The translations under genes and the position numbers were made by a program. Shown piece by piece: positions 1-9,578 of a DNA stretch of 64,000 bases (position 1 is the first letter of the stretch; every line of letters starts with the position of its first letter). The DNA comes from Planctomycetota bacterium (GTDB lineage Bacteria > Planctomycetota > UBA1135 > GCA-002686595), in NCBI GenBank assembly GCA_023150475.1, contig JAKLKU010000003.1:344604-408603 (forward strand), given 5' to 3'. Below the pieces are notes generated by a model, which saw only the letters and a list, made by a program, of their open reading frames with translations, ran no database searches and had not been told where the DNA came from.

Positions 1-781
1 AGAGCAGGTTCTCGCCGGTGGTCTGCGCGTCGCCGCGCAAGCCGACGCCGTAGCCGGTGATCGTCGTGTTGACGAGGCGCGCGGCGACGTTCGGCCCGAT
101 GTCGACGCCGGGCGAGCTCGCGAACCCGCCCGGACCGACGATCAACGAGCTCTCGACACGCAGCGCGGACACGCCGGCCGACGAGTTGAAGACGGTGAGC
201 GTGCGGTTGACGCGCGAGCGCTTGACGTCGAGTTCGATCGCGGAGCTGTGGAAGCTCTGGGCGATCAGGTTGCGACCGAACCCGCTCTCCACCGCGGTGA
301 ACCGCAGACGAGCGAGATCGGACGTCTGCGCGACGACCGACATGCGCGAGGTCGTGCGGAAGAAGTCGAGCGTGCAGATCGCGCTCTTGGTCGCGCCGAT
401 CGAGACGATGCCGGCGAGATCACAGTTCGAGACGTCGAGCGCAAGGATGTCGTCCGCGAGCGAACCGGCGTTGACGCTGAGCCCGCCGCGGATGCTCAGA
501 TCCTGGAGCGCACTCGTCGACGGCCCCGTCGTCGACGAGACCGTCACGGAACCCTTGATCACCGGCGTGAAGCCGGAGCCCGCGCGGAGGACGAGGTCCT
601 TGTTGGCCCAGACGATCGAACCGGTGAAGGTCGCGTTGCTCTGGATCTCGACGACCGAGCCCGACGGCGCGGAGTTGATCGCGGCCTGCAGGTTGTCGCC
701 GTCCTGCACGATGATCTGCGCGTGTGCCGAGCCGGCGAACGCGGCGACGAAGGCGATGCAAATTGTCGAAGTGAGTTTCAT
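1..781 (-). CDS. Secreted right-handed beta-helix protein (3' part cut by window edge)
   Basis: The frame opens at ATG 781 and runs off the left edge, giving about 260 residues. The first 22 residues are a clear signal peptide (MKLTSTICIAFVAAFAGSAHA, then Q), so the product is exported. The mature part begins with the phrase GDNLQAAINSAPSGSVVEIQ, typical of parallel beta-helix (pectate-lyase-like, NosD-like) proteins, followed by short repetitive strands with rows of Ser, Thr, Asn and Val. No catalytic residues can be named. A purine-rich GAGAGAG lies just before the start. The 964-residue protein at 3332-6226 is built in a similar way, so this may be one of a local family of surface beta-helix proteins. 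The C-terminus and exact function are not visible. Confidence 0.8.
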   Translation of the reverse strand, partial: MKLTSTICIAFVAAFAGSAHAQIIVQDGDNLQAAINSAPSGSVVEIQSNATFTGSIVWANKDLVLRAGSGFTPVIKGSVTVSSTTGPSTSALQDLSIRGGLSVNAGSLADDILALDVSNCDLAGIVSIGATKSAICTLDFFRTTSRMSVVAQTSDLARLRFTAVESGFGRNLIAQSFHSSAIELDVKRSRVNRTLTVFNSSAGVSALRVESSLIVGPGGFASSPGVDIGPNVAARLVNTTITGYGVGLRGDAQTTGENLL

Positions 782-1292
782 GGCGTCTCTCTCGGGTTGT
801 GTCCCTGTTGAAGATCGTCCGTCGCGAATCACGGGAACGGCGGCGGTGAACTGCTTCCGTCCCTGCCAACGCGTGTTCGCAGCGGCGATCTACTCTGATC
901 CAATAACAGGTTTCGCGCGCTCCGCGAGAAAACGAAATCATCTCGTCCGAACACTGGTTCATTCGAGCGCGCGTGCACCGACGCGCCGAATTGCGATCGC
1001 GAATGCGCTCACGACGATTGCGCGGCTCCGCGAATCCGTGCGCATTCGCCGCACGTTCGATCGCCGGCGTGCGCACGCGCTCGCTCGCCGCGAAAAGTCT
1101 GCGAGGAGGCCGCCCGGCGGCCTGGAAACGGCCGTTCTGCGTCGAGGCTCGCAGCAACGATCACCGGGTCCGCTCGAACGACCGACGTGCCAAGTTGGCG
1201 CGAGCCCGCACCCCGCGACCTCGAGGTCGATCGCGCTGGCTACCGACGCGAGAGTCCGAGCGGAGGGTCCGGCGAGCGGCGTTCGACGCGCG
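782..1292. other. 511-bp intergenic region, no gene seen
   Basis: This lies between the beta-helix gene start and the rfbG stop. I see no supported coding frame, only antisense-type open frames of the kind common at this GC content. The stretch around 895-960 is less GC-rich than its surroundings and could hold the promoter of the beta-helix gene. No clear -10/-35 pair was identified. Confidence 0.5.
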
Positions 1293-2267
1293 TCACGCGC
1301 CGAGCGCGCGCCGGTACCAACCGACGGTCTCGGCGAGCCCCGACGCGAGCGTGCGCCGCGGGCGCCAATCCAGCCAGGCGCGAGCCTTCGAGCAATCGAG
1401 GTACTGCTTCGGGATCTCGTGGCTCGCTTGGTTCTGCACGATCGGCGCGAGATCCGCGCGACCGCACGCCTGCTGCAGGAGCCCGACGATCTCGAGCACC
1501 GACTTCGGTTCTTCGGTGCCGAAGTTGAACGCCTGACCGTGGAACTTGGGCTCGTACAGACGCTCGGCGAGCGCGAGATACGCGTCGACGGCGTCGCGCA
1601 CGTAGAAGTAGTCGCGCACGAACTTGCCGTCGGAGCGGACGATCGGCCGCTCGCCTTCCACGAGCGAACGAATCGTGCCCGGGATCAGTCGATTCCAGTT
1701 GAGGTCGCCCGCGCCGTAGAGATTGCCGCAGCGAGTGACGGCGACCGGCACGCCGTAGGTCGCGTGGTAGCTGAGCGAGATCAGGTCCGTGCACGACTTC
1801 GACACGTCGTACGGGAAGCGTCCCTGCAACGGCGCGTCCTCGGTGTACGGCAACCGTTCGTGCACGCCGTACGCCTTGTCGCTCGAAGCGACCAGCACGC
1901 GTTTGACGAGCTTCGACAGTTCTCGGCACGCGTCGAGCAGGATCCAGGTGCCGCGGATGTTCGCTTCGAACGTCGAGAGCGGCGACCGCGACGCGGTGCC
2001 GACGATCGTCTGCGCGCCCAGGTGGAACACGCACTCGATCTCGTGCTCGTTGAGCGCGCGCAGGATAAGGTCTTGGTCCTCGAGTTCGCCGCGCACGACG
2101 GTGCAGCGCGCGACGAGTCCTTCCGCGACGAGCCGGGACGCCGGCACCCAATCGCGCACGAGGCAAGTCACGTTCGCGCCGCGGTCGAGCAGCTCTTCGA
2201 CCATCGCGCTGCCGAGCAGACCGCTCGCGCCGGTGACGAAGACGTTGGTTCCCTTCCAGCTCGCCAT
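1293..2267 (-). CDS. rfbG: CDP-glucose 4,6-dehydratase
   Basis: This 324-residue extended short-chain dehydrogenase/reductase should convert CDP-D-glucose to CDP-4-keto-6-deoxyglucose in the cytosol, the entry point to CDP-linked 6-deoxy and branched sugars of surface polysaccharides. The Rossmann motif GASGLLG is near residue 13, the active-site pair YDVSK follows mid-protein, and RDYFYVRDAVDAY is typical of RfbG. Length fits the family, slightly short at the C-terminus. ATG 2267 is chosen because it overlaps the stop of the cytidylyltransferase gene by one base (TGATG), a mark of translational coupling, and because upstream codons in this frame are only antisense to other genes. The upstream enzyme makes its substrate. 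Confidence 0.9.
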   Translation of the reverse strand: MASWKGTNVFVTGASGLLGSAMVEELLDRGANVTCLVRDWVPASRLVAEGLVARCTVVRGELEDQDLILRALNEHEIECVFHLGAQTIVGTASRSPLSTFEANIRGTWILLDACRELSKLVKRVLVASSDKAYGVHERLPYTEDAPLQGRFPYDVSKSCTDLISLSYHATYGVPVAVTRCGNLYGAGDLNWNRLIPGTIRSLVEGERPIVRSDGKFVRDYFYVRDAVDAYLALAERLYEPKFHGQAFNFGTEEPKSVLEIVGLLQQACGRADLAPIVQNQASHEIPKQYLDCSKARAWLDWRPRRTLASGLAETVGWYRRALGA

Positions 2268-3052
2268 CACCACACCTTCCAAGGCGCTTGGCCCTTCGCC
2301 CAGAGCTCGTTCAACGTCAGCGCTTCCTTGTACGTGTCCATCGAGAACCAGAAACCGTCGTGCTGGTAGAGCGCGAGCTCGCGGTCCTTGGACATGCGGT
2401 CCATCGGCCCGGTCTCCAGGATGCAGTCGGGATCGAGGTAGTCGAACACGCCGCGGTTCATCACGAAGAAGCCGCCGCTGGTCAGCGAGCTCATCATCGG
2501 CTTCTCCTGGAAGTGAGTGACGATGCCCTTGGAGTCGACCGCGACCTCGCCGTAGCGCGAGCGCGGGTGGAAGCCGGTCAGCGTCGCGCACTTCTTCGTC
2601 TTCGCGTGGTACGCCACGAGCGCGTCGAGATCGATGTCCGACAAGCCGTCGCAGTAGTTGAAGAGGAAGCGCTCGCCCTCGACGTAGTCCTTGGCACGGA
2701 AGAGCCGCCCGCCGGTCTGCGTCTTCGCGCCGGTCTCGACGAACGTGATCTCCCAGTCCTCGATCGCGTCCTTGCGCGCGTGGAGTTGCTTCTTGCCGGT
2801 CTTCACCTCGAGCGTGAAGTCCTGGTCGTGCCACTGGTAGTTGAGGAAGTAGTCCTTGATCTGCTCGCCCTTGTAGCCGAGGCAGAGCACGAAGCGCCGA
2901 TAGCCCCACTTGTAGTAGATGCGCATCAAGTGCCAGAGGATCGGCCGACCGCCGACCTCGACGAGCGCCTTGGGCTTGAACTCGGTCTCCTCGCGCAGAC
3001 GAGTGCCCTCGCCGCCGCACAGGATCACGACCTGCTCTTTCTTCCACTTCAT
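2267..3052 (-). CDS. rfbF: Glucose-1-phosphate cytidylyltransferase
   Basis: This 261-residue nucleotidyltransferase makes CDP-glucose from CTP and glucose-1-phosphate. The nucleotide-binding signature GGEGTRLREETEFKPKALV is at residues 11-29, followed by GGRPILWHLM and the DGLSDIDL metal-binding region, all typical of RfbF. ATG 3052 gives the family N-terminus (MKWKKEQVVILCGG). It has no Shine-Dalgarno, but CACAAT lies 8 nt upstream, consistent with a leaderless transcript. It is the first gene of a two-gene unit with the dehydratase. The usual later partners, a C-methyltransferase and a sugar epimerase, are on the same strand at 9886-12134, separated by unrelated genes. Confidence 0.93.
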   Translation of the reverse strand: MKWKKEQVVILCGGEGTRLREETEFKPKALVEVGGRPILWHLMRIYYKWGYRRFVLCLGYKGEQIKDYFLNYQWHDQDFTLEVKTGKKQLHARKDAIEDWEITFVETGAKTQTGGRLFRAKDYVEGERFLFNYCDGLSDIDLDALVAYHAKTKKCATLTGFHPRSRYGEVAVDSKGIVTHFQEKPMMSSLTSGGFFVMNRGVFDYLDPDCILETGPMDRMSKDRELALYQHDGFWFSMDTYKEALTLNELWAKGQAPWKVW

Positions 3053-3060
3053 GGGGACGG

Positions 3061-3066
3061 ATTGTG
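3061..3066 (-). promoter_or_regulatory. Possible -10 hexamer (CACAAT) of rfbF-rfbG
   Basis: CACAAT on the minus strand ends 8 nt before the rfbF ATG and no ribosome-binding site is visible in between. This matches a pattern seen at several other starts here. No convincing -35 was found. Inference only. Confidence 0.3.
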
Positions 3067-3331
3067 TCGCTCGGTGGACGCGGAACCAAGCTCGCCCCAG
3101 ATCGGCCGTTCGACGGCTTGGGCCTGAGCGGCGGCGCGGAGTCTCGAATCCAGCGGAAGAATCGTGCGCGTTGCACGACCACGATTCGGGAGGCGACTCG
3201 CGTCCGGACGCGTCGAGACCAGGCATCGGGCGACGCCCGAAAGGCCCCGGCTCGCGAGTGGAAGCGTAAGCGACGTACCGGAAGCGTGTCGTCGCTTCGC
3301 CGCTGCGCCGGCGCGAGCGGCGCGCCGCGGC

Positions 3332-6226
3332 TCAGCCTTGCCGCTCGTAACAACCCAAGTCGACGATCGGTGGCGTGCCGACTCCGGTGTCCGGAACGGC
3401 GGGCAGATCGGTGAAGCGCGGCTTGAGGTTCAAGTCGAGCGGCGTGGCTTCGGTCGTCGAACCGTCGCCGTCGACGTCGTGGACGTCGAAGCCGACGCCG
3501 CCGTTGTCGCCCGCGTCGAGACACGGAGACGTCGACTGCAGCCGATACACGTTGTCGCCGAACGTCAGCGGATCGTCGTCCGGTCCGTCGAAGTCGACGA
3601 ACTTCGGATCGACGTCGAGGTTGCCGGCGTTCCAGTTCAACGTCGTGAACGTCGTCGAGTTGCGCCACACGCCGGCCTGACCACCGGCGACGTCGCTGTA
3701 CGCAACGTCGAGACGCGTCCCCACGGCGTAGTCCGCGAAGAGCGCGATCTCGTGGCCCTGGCCGACCAGCGAAGTTCCGCCCCAGAGGATCGAGTCGGCG
3801 AGCGTGTTCGCCGAGTGGTTCTCGAGCCACAGGGTTCCGCCCTGACCGTTGCTCGTGTTCGCCGCGAAGGTCGAGGAGTGGAGCTCGACGACGCACGGGA
3901 AGCCGTAGTCGTCCTCGGACGCTAGCGCGCCGCCACGGCCGCCGGCGGTCAGAGCGACGTTGCCGGCGAACAGGCACTGGTCCACGACCAGGGGTTGCCC
4001 CCCGCCGTGATAGACCGCGCCTCCGCGGCGTGCGGAGTTCGCGCGGAACTCGCTGTGCGTCAAGTCCACGCGAGACATGCGATCGAAGAGTGCGCCGCCT
4101 CGACCGGACGTGCAGCCGGCGAACGTGCAACGTGCGATGCCGACGTTCGCGATGACGGAGGTCACGAGCGGATCACCGACGGCGATCGCGCCGCCGACGT
4201 AGAGCGTGTCGGAGGTCGTCGGCGTGCCGCAAGCGACGAACGAGCAACGCTCGATGCGAGCCGGGCTCCCCGCCTTGGGGAGCAACGAAACGGCGCCGCC
4301 GAAGCGCCCCGAGGAACAATTCTCGAAGCGGCAGTCCACGAGCGAACCGAGGCCGCCCCACCAGAGCACACCGCCGCCGCGCTGGACACCGCCGGCGACG
4401 GTGTTCGCCACGCCGTTGCGGATCGTGAAACCCTCGATCCGCGCCGAGACTTCGCCGGAGTGCAGGTAGATCGCGCGGCCGAGCCCCTGACAGTCGATCA
4501 CGCAGTTGGCGAAGCCGTTCTCGCTCCGCAAGTGCAGGTTCCGGCCGTCGAAGTCGAGCTCGCGATTCGCGGGCCCGCTGTAGATGCCGTCCTTGACGAC
4601 GATCGTGTAGCCGCTGCGCGCGACCGCGACGGCGTCGCCGATCGTTTGGAACGGGTGAGCCACGCTCCCGTCGCCGCCCGGCGGTGCGCTTGCGTCGACC
4701 CACAACGTCGACGTGCCGGGCTCGCACTCGTCGGGCACGCCGTTGTGGTTCGCGTCCGCGCTGGCGCCGCTCTGGATGTCGCACGCGTCGAGGGTGCCGT
4801 TCGCATTGCAGTCGACGAACGCTTCGCATTCATCGGGCACGCCGTTCGAGTCGCAGTCGGTCGACGAGCCCGTCGAGATGTCGCACTCGTCCGGCACCGC
4901 GTTCGCATTGCAGTCCGCGCTGGTGCCGAGCGTGATGTCGCACGCGTCGAGGACGAAGTTCGAGTTGCAGTCCGGCGCGCCTTCGAGCTGATCGACGAGG
5001 TCCGCGCTGCCGTTGCTGTCGCAATCCGGCCCGCTCTGGCGATCGAGCACCAGTTGGTGGATCGGGCTCGCGAGCCACGCACCGTTCGCCGCGAGCACAA
5101 GCCCTTGCCGATGCATGACTCGCGCCGCACCGCTCGGCACTTCGAACGACGTGATCGGCACCGTGAGCACGCCCGACGGCGGAACGACGCCGAGCGGTTG
5201 TTTCGTCACGTACGACGGATACGGGACGAGCCACACGCCGAAGTAGCTCGAGAGCGGGACGTAGCCGGACGTGAACGAGCTCGCGAGGAACACACGATCG
5301 CCCGGCACGCCTTCGACGGTGAGCGTGCTCGACGCGCGTTCGATGGTCACTGCGCTCGTCGTGCTGAAACTCCGCGCCTGGATCGACTTGATCGCGAACT
5401 GCCCGGGACCCCCGAGGCTGGTGGCTCCGCAGCCGAGCAGCCGCGCTTGCGAGGTCGCGTCGAGGAGGAGGAGCCCGATGCCGTTGAAACCCGAAACTCC
5501 CCCGGAGCTGCAGGACGGCGCCGCAAAACCGTGCTCGAAGATCGAGCCCGACGCGAACAAGTCCGAGTCGACCGTGATGGCGCCGCTCCCGCCGCTGCCG
5601 CCGTACCACTGGCCCCACGAGCCGCTGCCGCCGTGGAACTTGCTGTCGTAGAGCGCCACGTCGGACGATTCCGCGAAGAGCCCGTTGCCTCCGTTCCCGC
5701 CGCCGATGCAGCCGCACGAAGTGTTCGCGTGGCCACCGTTCAACTGACACGCGACGAAGACGACGCGCGTCGAGTTGCGCACCGACGCGCCGTCGCCGCC
5801 ACCGTTGTCGCAATCGGTGATGACTCGGCCGGTCAACGTGCAGTCCTGCACGCGCACGTCTCCGAGACAGTCGCTCACGCGGAGCGCGGGTGTGGTCTCA
5901 GCGGTCGACAGTCCCGCCGTCACCTCGAGGCCGGAGAGCACCACGCTCTGCGTCGCCGCGAGCGAGCCCACTTCGACCCCACCGTCGATCACGACCGTCG
6001 ATCCAGGCAGCGCGAAGATCGACAACGACTTGCCGTACAGCCCGAAGCCCGAGTAGGTCCCCGGCCCGACGATCAACGAGCCGCCATCCGGCGCCGCAGC
6101 GACCGCCTCGGGCAGGTCGGCGTACACGGCGCCCGTGCCGACCACGACGACTTGGGCTGGGCTCGCGCTCGCCAAACACGCGCCAAGGAAGAGGGCACGC
6201 CAGAACGCTTTCCGGAACGGACTCAT
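3332..6226 (-). CDS. Large secreted double beta-helix protein with calcium-loop repeats
   Basis: This is a 964-residue exported protein. A signal peptide (about residues 1-24, ending ASPAQ) leads into a first right-handed beta-helix region (about 25-375). Next comes a linker of six calcium-binding loops of the type DCNANAVPDECDI / DCDSNGVPDECE (about 400-510), resembling thrombospondin type-3 or dockerin-like loops. A second beta-helix region follows, starting near WVDASAPPGGDGSVAHPFQTI (DUF1565-like) and containing many GGA turns. The C-terminus ends VDLGCYERQG, like the DLGxYE end of choice-of-anchor proteins. ATG 6226 is taken because it directly starts the signal peptide. The fold suggests a structural or polysaccharide-binding role. 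No enzyme activity can be assigned. Confidence 0.85.
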   Translation of the reverse strand: MSPFRKAFWRALFLGACLASASPAQVVVVGTGAVYADLPEAVAAAPDGGSLIVGPGTYSGFGLYGKSLSIFALPGSTVVIDGGVEVGSLAATQSVVLSGLEVTAGLSTAETTPALRVSDCLGDVRVQDCTLTGRVITDCDNGGGDGASVRNSTRVVFVACQLNGGHANTSCGCIGGGNGGNGLFAESSDVALYDSKFHGGSGSWGQWYGGSGGSGAITVDSDLFASGSIFEHGFAAPSCSSGGVSGFNGIGLLLLDATSQARLLGCGATSLGGPGQFAIKSIQARSFSTTSAVTIERASSTLTVEGVPGDRVFLASSFTSGYVPLSSYFGVWLVPYPSYVTKQPLGVVPPSGVLTVPITSFEVPSGAARVMHRQGLVLAANGAWLASPIHQLVLDRQSGPDCDSNGSADLVDQLEGAPDCNSNFVLDACDITLGTSADCNANAVPDECDISTGSSTDCDSNGVPDECEAFVDCNANGTLDACDIQSGASADANHNGVPDECEPGTSTLWVDASAPPGGDGSVAHPFQTIGDAVAVARSGYTIVVKDGIYSGPANRELDFDGRNLHLRSENGFANCVIDCQGLGRAIYLHSGEVSARIEGFTIRNGVANTVAGGVQRGGGVLWWGGLGSLVDCRFENCSSGRFGGAVSLLPKAGSPARIERCSFVACGTPTTSDTLYVGGAIAVGDPLVTSVIANVGIARCTFAGCTSGRGGALFDRMSRVDLTHSEFRANSARRGGAVYHGGGQPLVVDQCLFAGNVALTAGGRGGALASEDDYGFPCVVELHSSTFAANTSNGQGGTLWLENHSANTLADSILWGGTSLVGQGHEIALFADYAVGTRLDVAYSDVAGGQAGVWRNSTTFTTLNWNAGNLDVDPKFVDFDGPDDDPLTFGDNVYRLQSTSPCLDAGDNGGVGFDVHDVDGDGSTTEATPLDLNLKPRFTDLPAVPDTGVGTPPIVDLGCYERQG

Positions 6227-6567
6227 GAGTTCTTCGTCGTGGGGAACGCAACGAACGGAAGCGACGCGAGAGCGGCCCACTTCGAGCCGTTCCGTGCATT
6301 GTCGCCGGTCAGCTCCGGAACGGTTCAGGGCGTCGGTGAAAATCGCCCGGCGCTCGAGGATCGGCGCAGCGCGACGCACGGCCCGATCGACTCACAACGT
6401 GAGATCAAGAGGCCCGTGCGTCACCGGCAGGCGACTCCGTGACGCGCACGGACCGTACCGCGGCCCAGGCCGCGCATCGGACCCCGGACCTGTCGGCCGT
6501 GTCCGCAGTCCTTTCGAACGTGAAACCGCGCGGTGCCGGCCGACATCGGTTGCGCGGCGCGGCAGAT
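6227..6567. other. 341-bp intergenic region, no gene seen
   Basis: This lies upstream of the large beta-helix gene and downstream of the DinB gene on the same strand. No supported coding frame, RNA gene or strong terminator was recognised. Confidence 0.45.
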
Positions 6568-7137
6568 TCAGTCGCGAGCGCGGTCGTGTGAAAGCAACGG
6601 CAGGTACGCGCGCCACGGCCCGACCTCGTCACGGTATTGCGACGCGAGGCACTTCGCGATCTGGTGCACGTGGTTCAGGTCGTGGACCACCCACGTCGCG
6701 AGCAATTCGCGGAGCGTCACGCGACCGAAAGCGGGATGGGTGCCGGCGCGGTCGAGATCACGCTCCGCCAGTGCGAACCGGTCGAGCTCGCGCAAGCTCT
6801 CGGCGCGCAGCCGCTCGAATTCGTCGAGCAACTCGGCGAGCGTGCGCCCCTCCGACTCGGCGCGCATCGCGAAACGGTCGAACGGCTCGAACGGCTTCGT
6901 TTCGCCGTGCTCGAGGATCCTGCGAGCCCGCGGGATCCAATCGGCCTGCTCGCCGTGGATCAAGTGACCGACGACGTCGAACGGACTGAACGTGTCCGCA
7001 CCGTAGTTCGTCCGCGTCCAACCCGCGTCGAGACCGGCGAGCCACGCGCGCAGCACGTTCGGCGTGCTCGCGAGCACTTGCTTCGCGCCTGCGAGATCGA
7101 ACTCGCGCCGCGGCGCGTCCGGCCGCACTCCGTCCAT
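6568..7137 (-). CDS. DinB / DUF664-like four-helix-bundle protein
   Basis: This 189-residue protein has the DinB/YfiT layout: a helical bundle with a His in GHLIHGE (about residues 44-50) and a second pair in WVVHDLNHVHQI (about 155-166), which would form the three-His metal site. Family members include bacillithiol S-transferase and thiol-dependent enzymes, but the substrate cannot be read here. ATG 7137 lies 4 nt after the stop of the Dph6-like gene, so the two are very likely co-transcribed. Longer in-frame starts upstream would run inside that gene and are rejected. Confidence 0.8.
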   Translation of the reverse strand: MDGVRPDAPRREFDLAGAKQVLASTPNVLRAWLAGLDAGWTRTNYGADTFSPFDVVGHLIHGEQADWIPRARRILEHGETKPFEPFDRFAMRAESEGRTLAELLDEFERLRAESLRELDRFALAERDLDRAGTHPAFGRVTLRELLATWVVHDLNHVHQIAKCLASQYRDEVGPWRAYLPLLSHDRARD

Positions 7138-7141
7138 CGCT

Positions 7142-7810
7142 TCAGTTCCTCGGCAGCACGTCGGTGAAGACGAAGCCGTCGCGTTCGACGGTGTCGCCGA
7201 TCGTGAAGCCCAACGGCTCGCGGAAGATCGGGCCGGAGTGCACGAACGTGTGGTACTCGCCGTTCTCGCCGCACGGATCGACGTTCGGCGGCAACTCGTC
7301 GAAGAAGCGCGCGTCGAGCTCACGACCCGCGAACTCGCGCGGCAAGGCGCGTGGATCGAGGCACGTCACGACGGCGCCGAAACCGTACTCGACGTGTTCT
7401 CTCGCGAGCTCTTGCGTCGAACGCCCGAACAACGGGAACACGCCGGCGAGACCGGCGCGCGCGAGCTTCTCCTCGCGATAACGGCGCACGTCCTCGAGGA
7501 AGATGTCGCCGAACGCGCAGTGCCGCACGCCTGCAGCCACCCACGGCGTGAGCGCGCGCGTCATCGCCGCGTCGTAGTCCTCGTTCGTGCACGGACTCGG
7601 GATCTCGGCGATCACGAGCGGCAGACCGGCGGCGCGGGCCTGCGCGACCACGAGCTCTCGGCGGATGCCGTGCATGCTCACACGATCGAATTCGCGCGTC
7701 AGCGTCGTCAAGAGGCCGACGACGGCGAAGCCCGGATCGGCGAGCAGTTCGTGCAGTGTCCTCGCCGAGTCCTTGCCTCCGCTCCAACACAAGAGCACGG
7801 GTGTCGCCAT
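7142..7810 (-). CDS. Dph6-like PP-loop ATP-binding protein (diphthine-ammonia-ligase family)
   Basis: This 222-residue protein belongs to the adenine-nucleotide alpha-hydrolase (N-type PP-loop) fold. The loop SGGKDS is at residues 10-15 (CWSGGKDSARTL). The later phrases HCAFGDIFLEDVRRYREE, FPLFGRSTQELA and CGENGEYHTFV are typical of the MJ0570/Dph6 family. Bacteria lack diphthamide, so the archaeal/eukaryotic reaction cannot be assumed. An ATP-dependent amide or amine ligation is the family-level expectation. There is no Shine-Dalgarno, but TAGCCT sits 9 nt before ATG 7810. The DinB gene follows 4 nt downstream, suggesting one transcript and possibly one pathway. Confidence 0.85.
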   Translation of the reverse strand: MATPVLLCWSGGKDSARTLHELLADPGFAVVGLLTTLTREFDRVSMHGIRRELVVAQARAAGLPLVIAEIPSPCTNEDYDAAMTRALTPWVAAGVRHCAFGDIFLEDVRRYREEKLARAGLAGVFPLFGRSTQELAREHVEYGFGAVVTCLDPRALPREFAGRELDARFFDELPPNVDPCGENGEYHTFVHSGPIFREPLGFTIGDTVERDGFVFTDVLPRN

Positions 7811-7819
7811 TGGAGCGAA

Positions 7820-7825
7820 AGGCTA
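7820..7825 (-). promoter_or_regulatory. Possible -10 hexamer (TAGCCT) of the Dph6-like/DinB pair
   Basis: TAGCCT on the minus strand ends 9 nt before ATG 7810, with no ribosome-binding site between. It is compatible with a leaderless or very short-leader transcript. Inference only. Confidence 0.3.
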
Positions 7826-7889
7826 CGGCTCGCGTCGCGCACGTCCACTGCGGCGGCGCACACGCGTAACGACGATGCGTCGACGCGCA

Positions 7890-9578
7890 TCAAGGAACGA
7901 ACGTCACGGCGACCGCGTTCGTCAAGTTGTAGCCACCTCCGCATGGGCCGGTCGGATTGCGGTACCACACTTGGAAGGTTCGCGTTTGTCCCGCGCCCCA
8001 CAGTCCGATCGAACGCAAACCGCTCCCCCACGTCTGCGCGCCGTTCGGACACGCGCTCTGCGGCTGAATTCGTTTCGTCGCGCCGCCTGCGACCAGCAGC
8101 CCGTCGCCGAACGGCGTCCCGAGTCCCCCGCCGAATTGCGTGGTGCCGACGACGAGGATCGAGTTCGCCTTGCTCGGCAAGTGTTCGGCGCGCAGCCACA
8201 ACGGATCGTTCGCCACCGAGCTCGAGCCGAACGCCGCGAGCGTCGCGCCGAGTCCCGTCGAGTTCGCGCAACCCGCGCCCGGCTGACCGACGTTGCCGCA
8301 CGGACATGGCGCGCCGGTGCCGTCGCCGAACCCGAGCGCGGTGCCGACGCTCGCGGGCACACCGCTCGTGTAGACGCGCACTTCGGAGAGCCCGTTGTCG
8401 TAGAACTGGTCCGGGAACGCGACCGCGAGGTCGGGACGGCCGTCGAGATCGACGTCGCCCGTCGCGCGCACGACCGTGCGGTGCAGCGGGCCGGTCAGGA
8501 CCGCGTTCGAACCGCGCACTTCCCAGAGCAGACTTCCATCGGAGCCCGAAACGACCGCGGCGACGCCCCGATAGGCGCCGCCGACCGCGACGTCGTCGAA
8601 GCCGTCGGCATCGACGTCACCCAAGTGCGCCAGATCCCAGCCGAAGCCTTCGCCGGCCGTTCCGACGCCCGAACTGCACGGCCCTTCGACGACGCGCAGC
8701 GATGCGCCGGTCGCGTGCGAGAAGTAGTGGAGCCGCGCGAGCGCCGCGAAACCGCTGGTGTCCGGTCCTTGTTCGGCGACGACGAGGTCGCCGACGCCGT
8801 CTTGATCGAGATCGCCCGCGAACGCCACCGAGCGGCCGAACGCGCTCGAGCTCGACGCGTGGCTCGTGAGGAGCGCGCCGGTCTTCGCGGAGAACACCAA
8901 CGCGGCCCCATCACCGCTCGCCGCGAAGTCGCGCGCTCCGTCGCCGTCGAGGTCCGAGAGCACCGCAAGTCCGAGTCCGAGGTGCGTCACGCCCGGCGAG
9001 AGCGAATAGAGCTCCACGCCCGTCGCGCCCGAACGCACCTGCACGATGCCGGGCACCGTTCCGCCGTAGGGCAACGCCGCCGCGAAATCGCGCACGCCGT
9101 CGAGATCGAGATCGTCGAGCGCGACCAACCGCAGATTGGAGACCGGCCAGGCGAATGGCAGCGACGCGGAATAGAGCTTGGCTCCCGAGGCGCCGGAAAA
9201 GCAGTCGATCGACCGCTGCGAGAAGCCACCTTGTCGCGCGGCGAGCAGATCGGGAGTCCCGTCCGAGTCGACGTCGTCGAGGCCTGAGATCGCGAAGCCC
9301 AGGAAGTCCGCGTTGACGGTCCCGGCGATCGTGAGGAGCGGCGTGTTCGCGTGTGGCGAGTAGACGAAGACGACGCCGTTGTCGCCCAGACCGACGTTGG
9401 CGCTCGGTGCGGAGATCGCGAGCTCCTCGACGCCGTCGCCGTCGAAGTCACCGACGGTCGCGACATCGGCGCCGAACTCGCTGCCGTTCGGGGCCGTCCA
9501 ACTCTGGAACGGGGCCTGTGTCCAACCGGAACCCGCACAGCACACGACGATCGACGGGACGAGCCAGGACGAGCGCAT
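7890..9578 (-). CDS. Secreted FG-GAP/VCBS beta-propeller protein with CPCGN C-terminal module
   Basis: This is a 562-residue exported protein. The signal peptide is MRSSWLVPSIVVCCAGSGWTQ. FG-GAP/VCBS blades with DFDGDG, DVDSDG, DLDLDG, DLDGDG, DLDQDG and DVDADG calcium loops span about 25-400, indicating a seven-bladed integrin-alpha-like propeller. After residue 405 comes FGDGTGAPCPCGN, then GCANSTGLGATL, and an end FQVWYRNPTGPCGGGYNLTNAVAVTF. The same end module is found at 22040-24034. ATG 9578 is preferred over an in-frame GTG four codons upstream, because GGAGG sits 5 nt before it. Propellers of this type bind ligands or scaffold surface complexes. No enzymatic residues were recognised. 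Confidence 0.87.
   Translation of the reverse strand: MRSSWLVPSIVVCCAGSGWTQAPFQSWTAPNGSEFGADVATVGDFDGDGVEELAISAPSANVGLGDNGVVFVYSPHANTPLLTIAGTVNADFLGFAISGLDDVDSDGTPDLLAARQGGFSQRSIDCFSGASGAKLYSASLPFAWPVSNLRLVALDDLDLDGVRDFAAALPYGGTVPGIVQVRSGATGVELYSLSPGVTHLGLGLAVLSDLDGDGARDFAASGDGAALVFSAKTGALLTSHASSSSAFGRSVAFAGDLDQDGVGDLVVAEQGPDTSGFAALARLHYFSHATGASLRVVEGPCSSGVGTAGEGFGWDLAHLGDVDADGFDDVAVGGAYRGVAAVVSGSDGSLLWEVRGSNAVLTGPLHRTVVRATGDVDLDGRPDLAVAFPDQFYDNGLSEVRVYTSGVPASVGTALGFGDGTGAPCPCGNVGQPGAGCANSTGLGATLAAFGSSSVANDPLWLRAEHLPSKANSILVVGTTQFGGGLGTPFGDGLLVAGGATKRIQPQSACPNGAQTWGSGLRSIGLWGAGQTRTFQVWYRNPTGPCGGGYNLTNAVAVTFVP

Noticed and set aside
3995..6442. Very long plus-strand open frame opposite the large beta-helix gene
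   Set aside because: It is Arg/Ala/Glu-rich shadow sequence without domains. The minus-strand gene has a signal peptide and repeat structure. Similar antisense frames occur throughout because of the high GC content.
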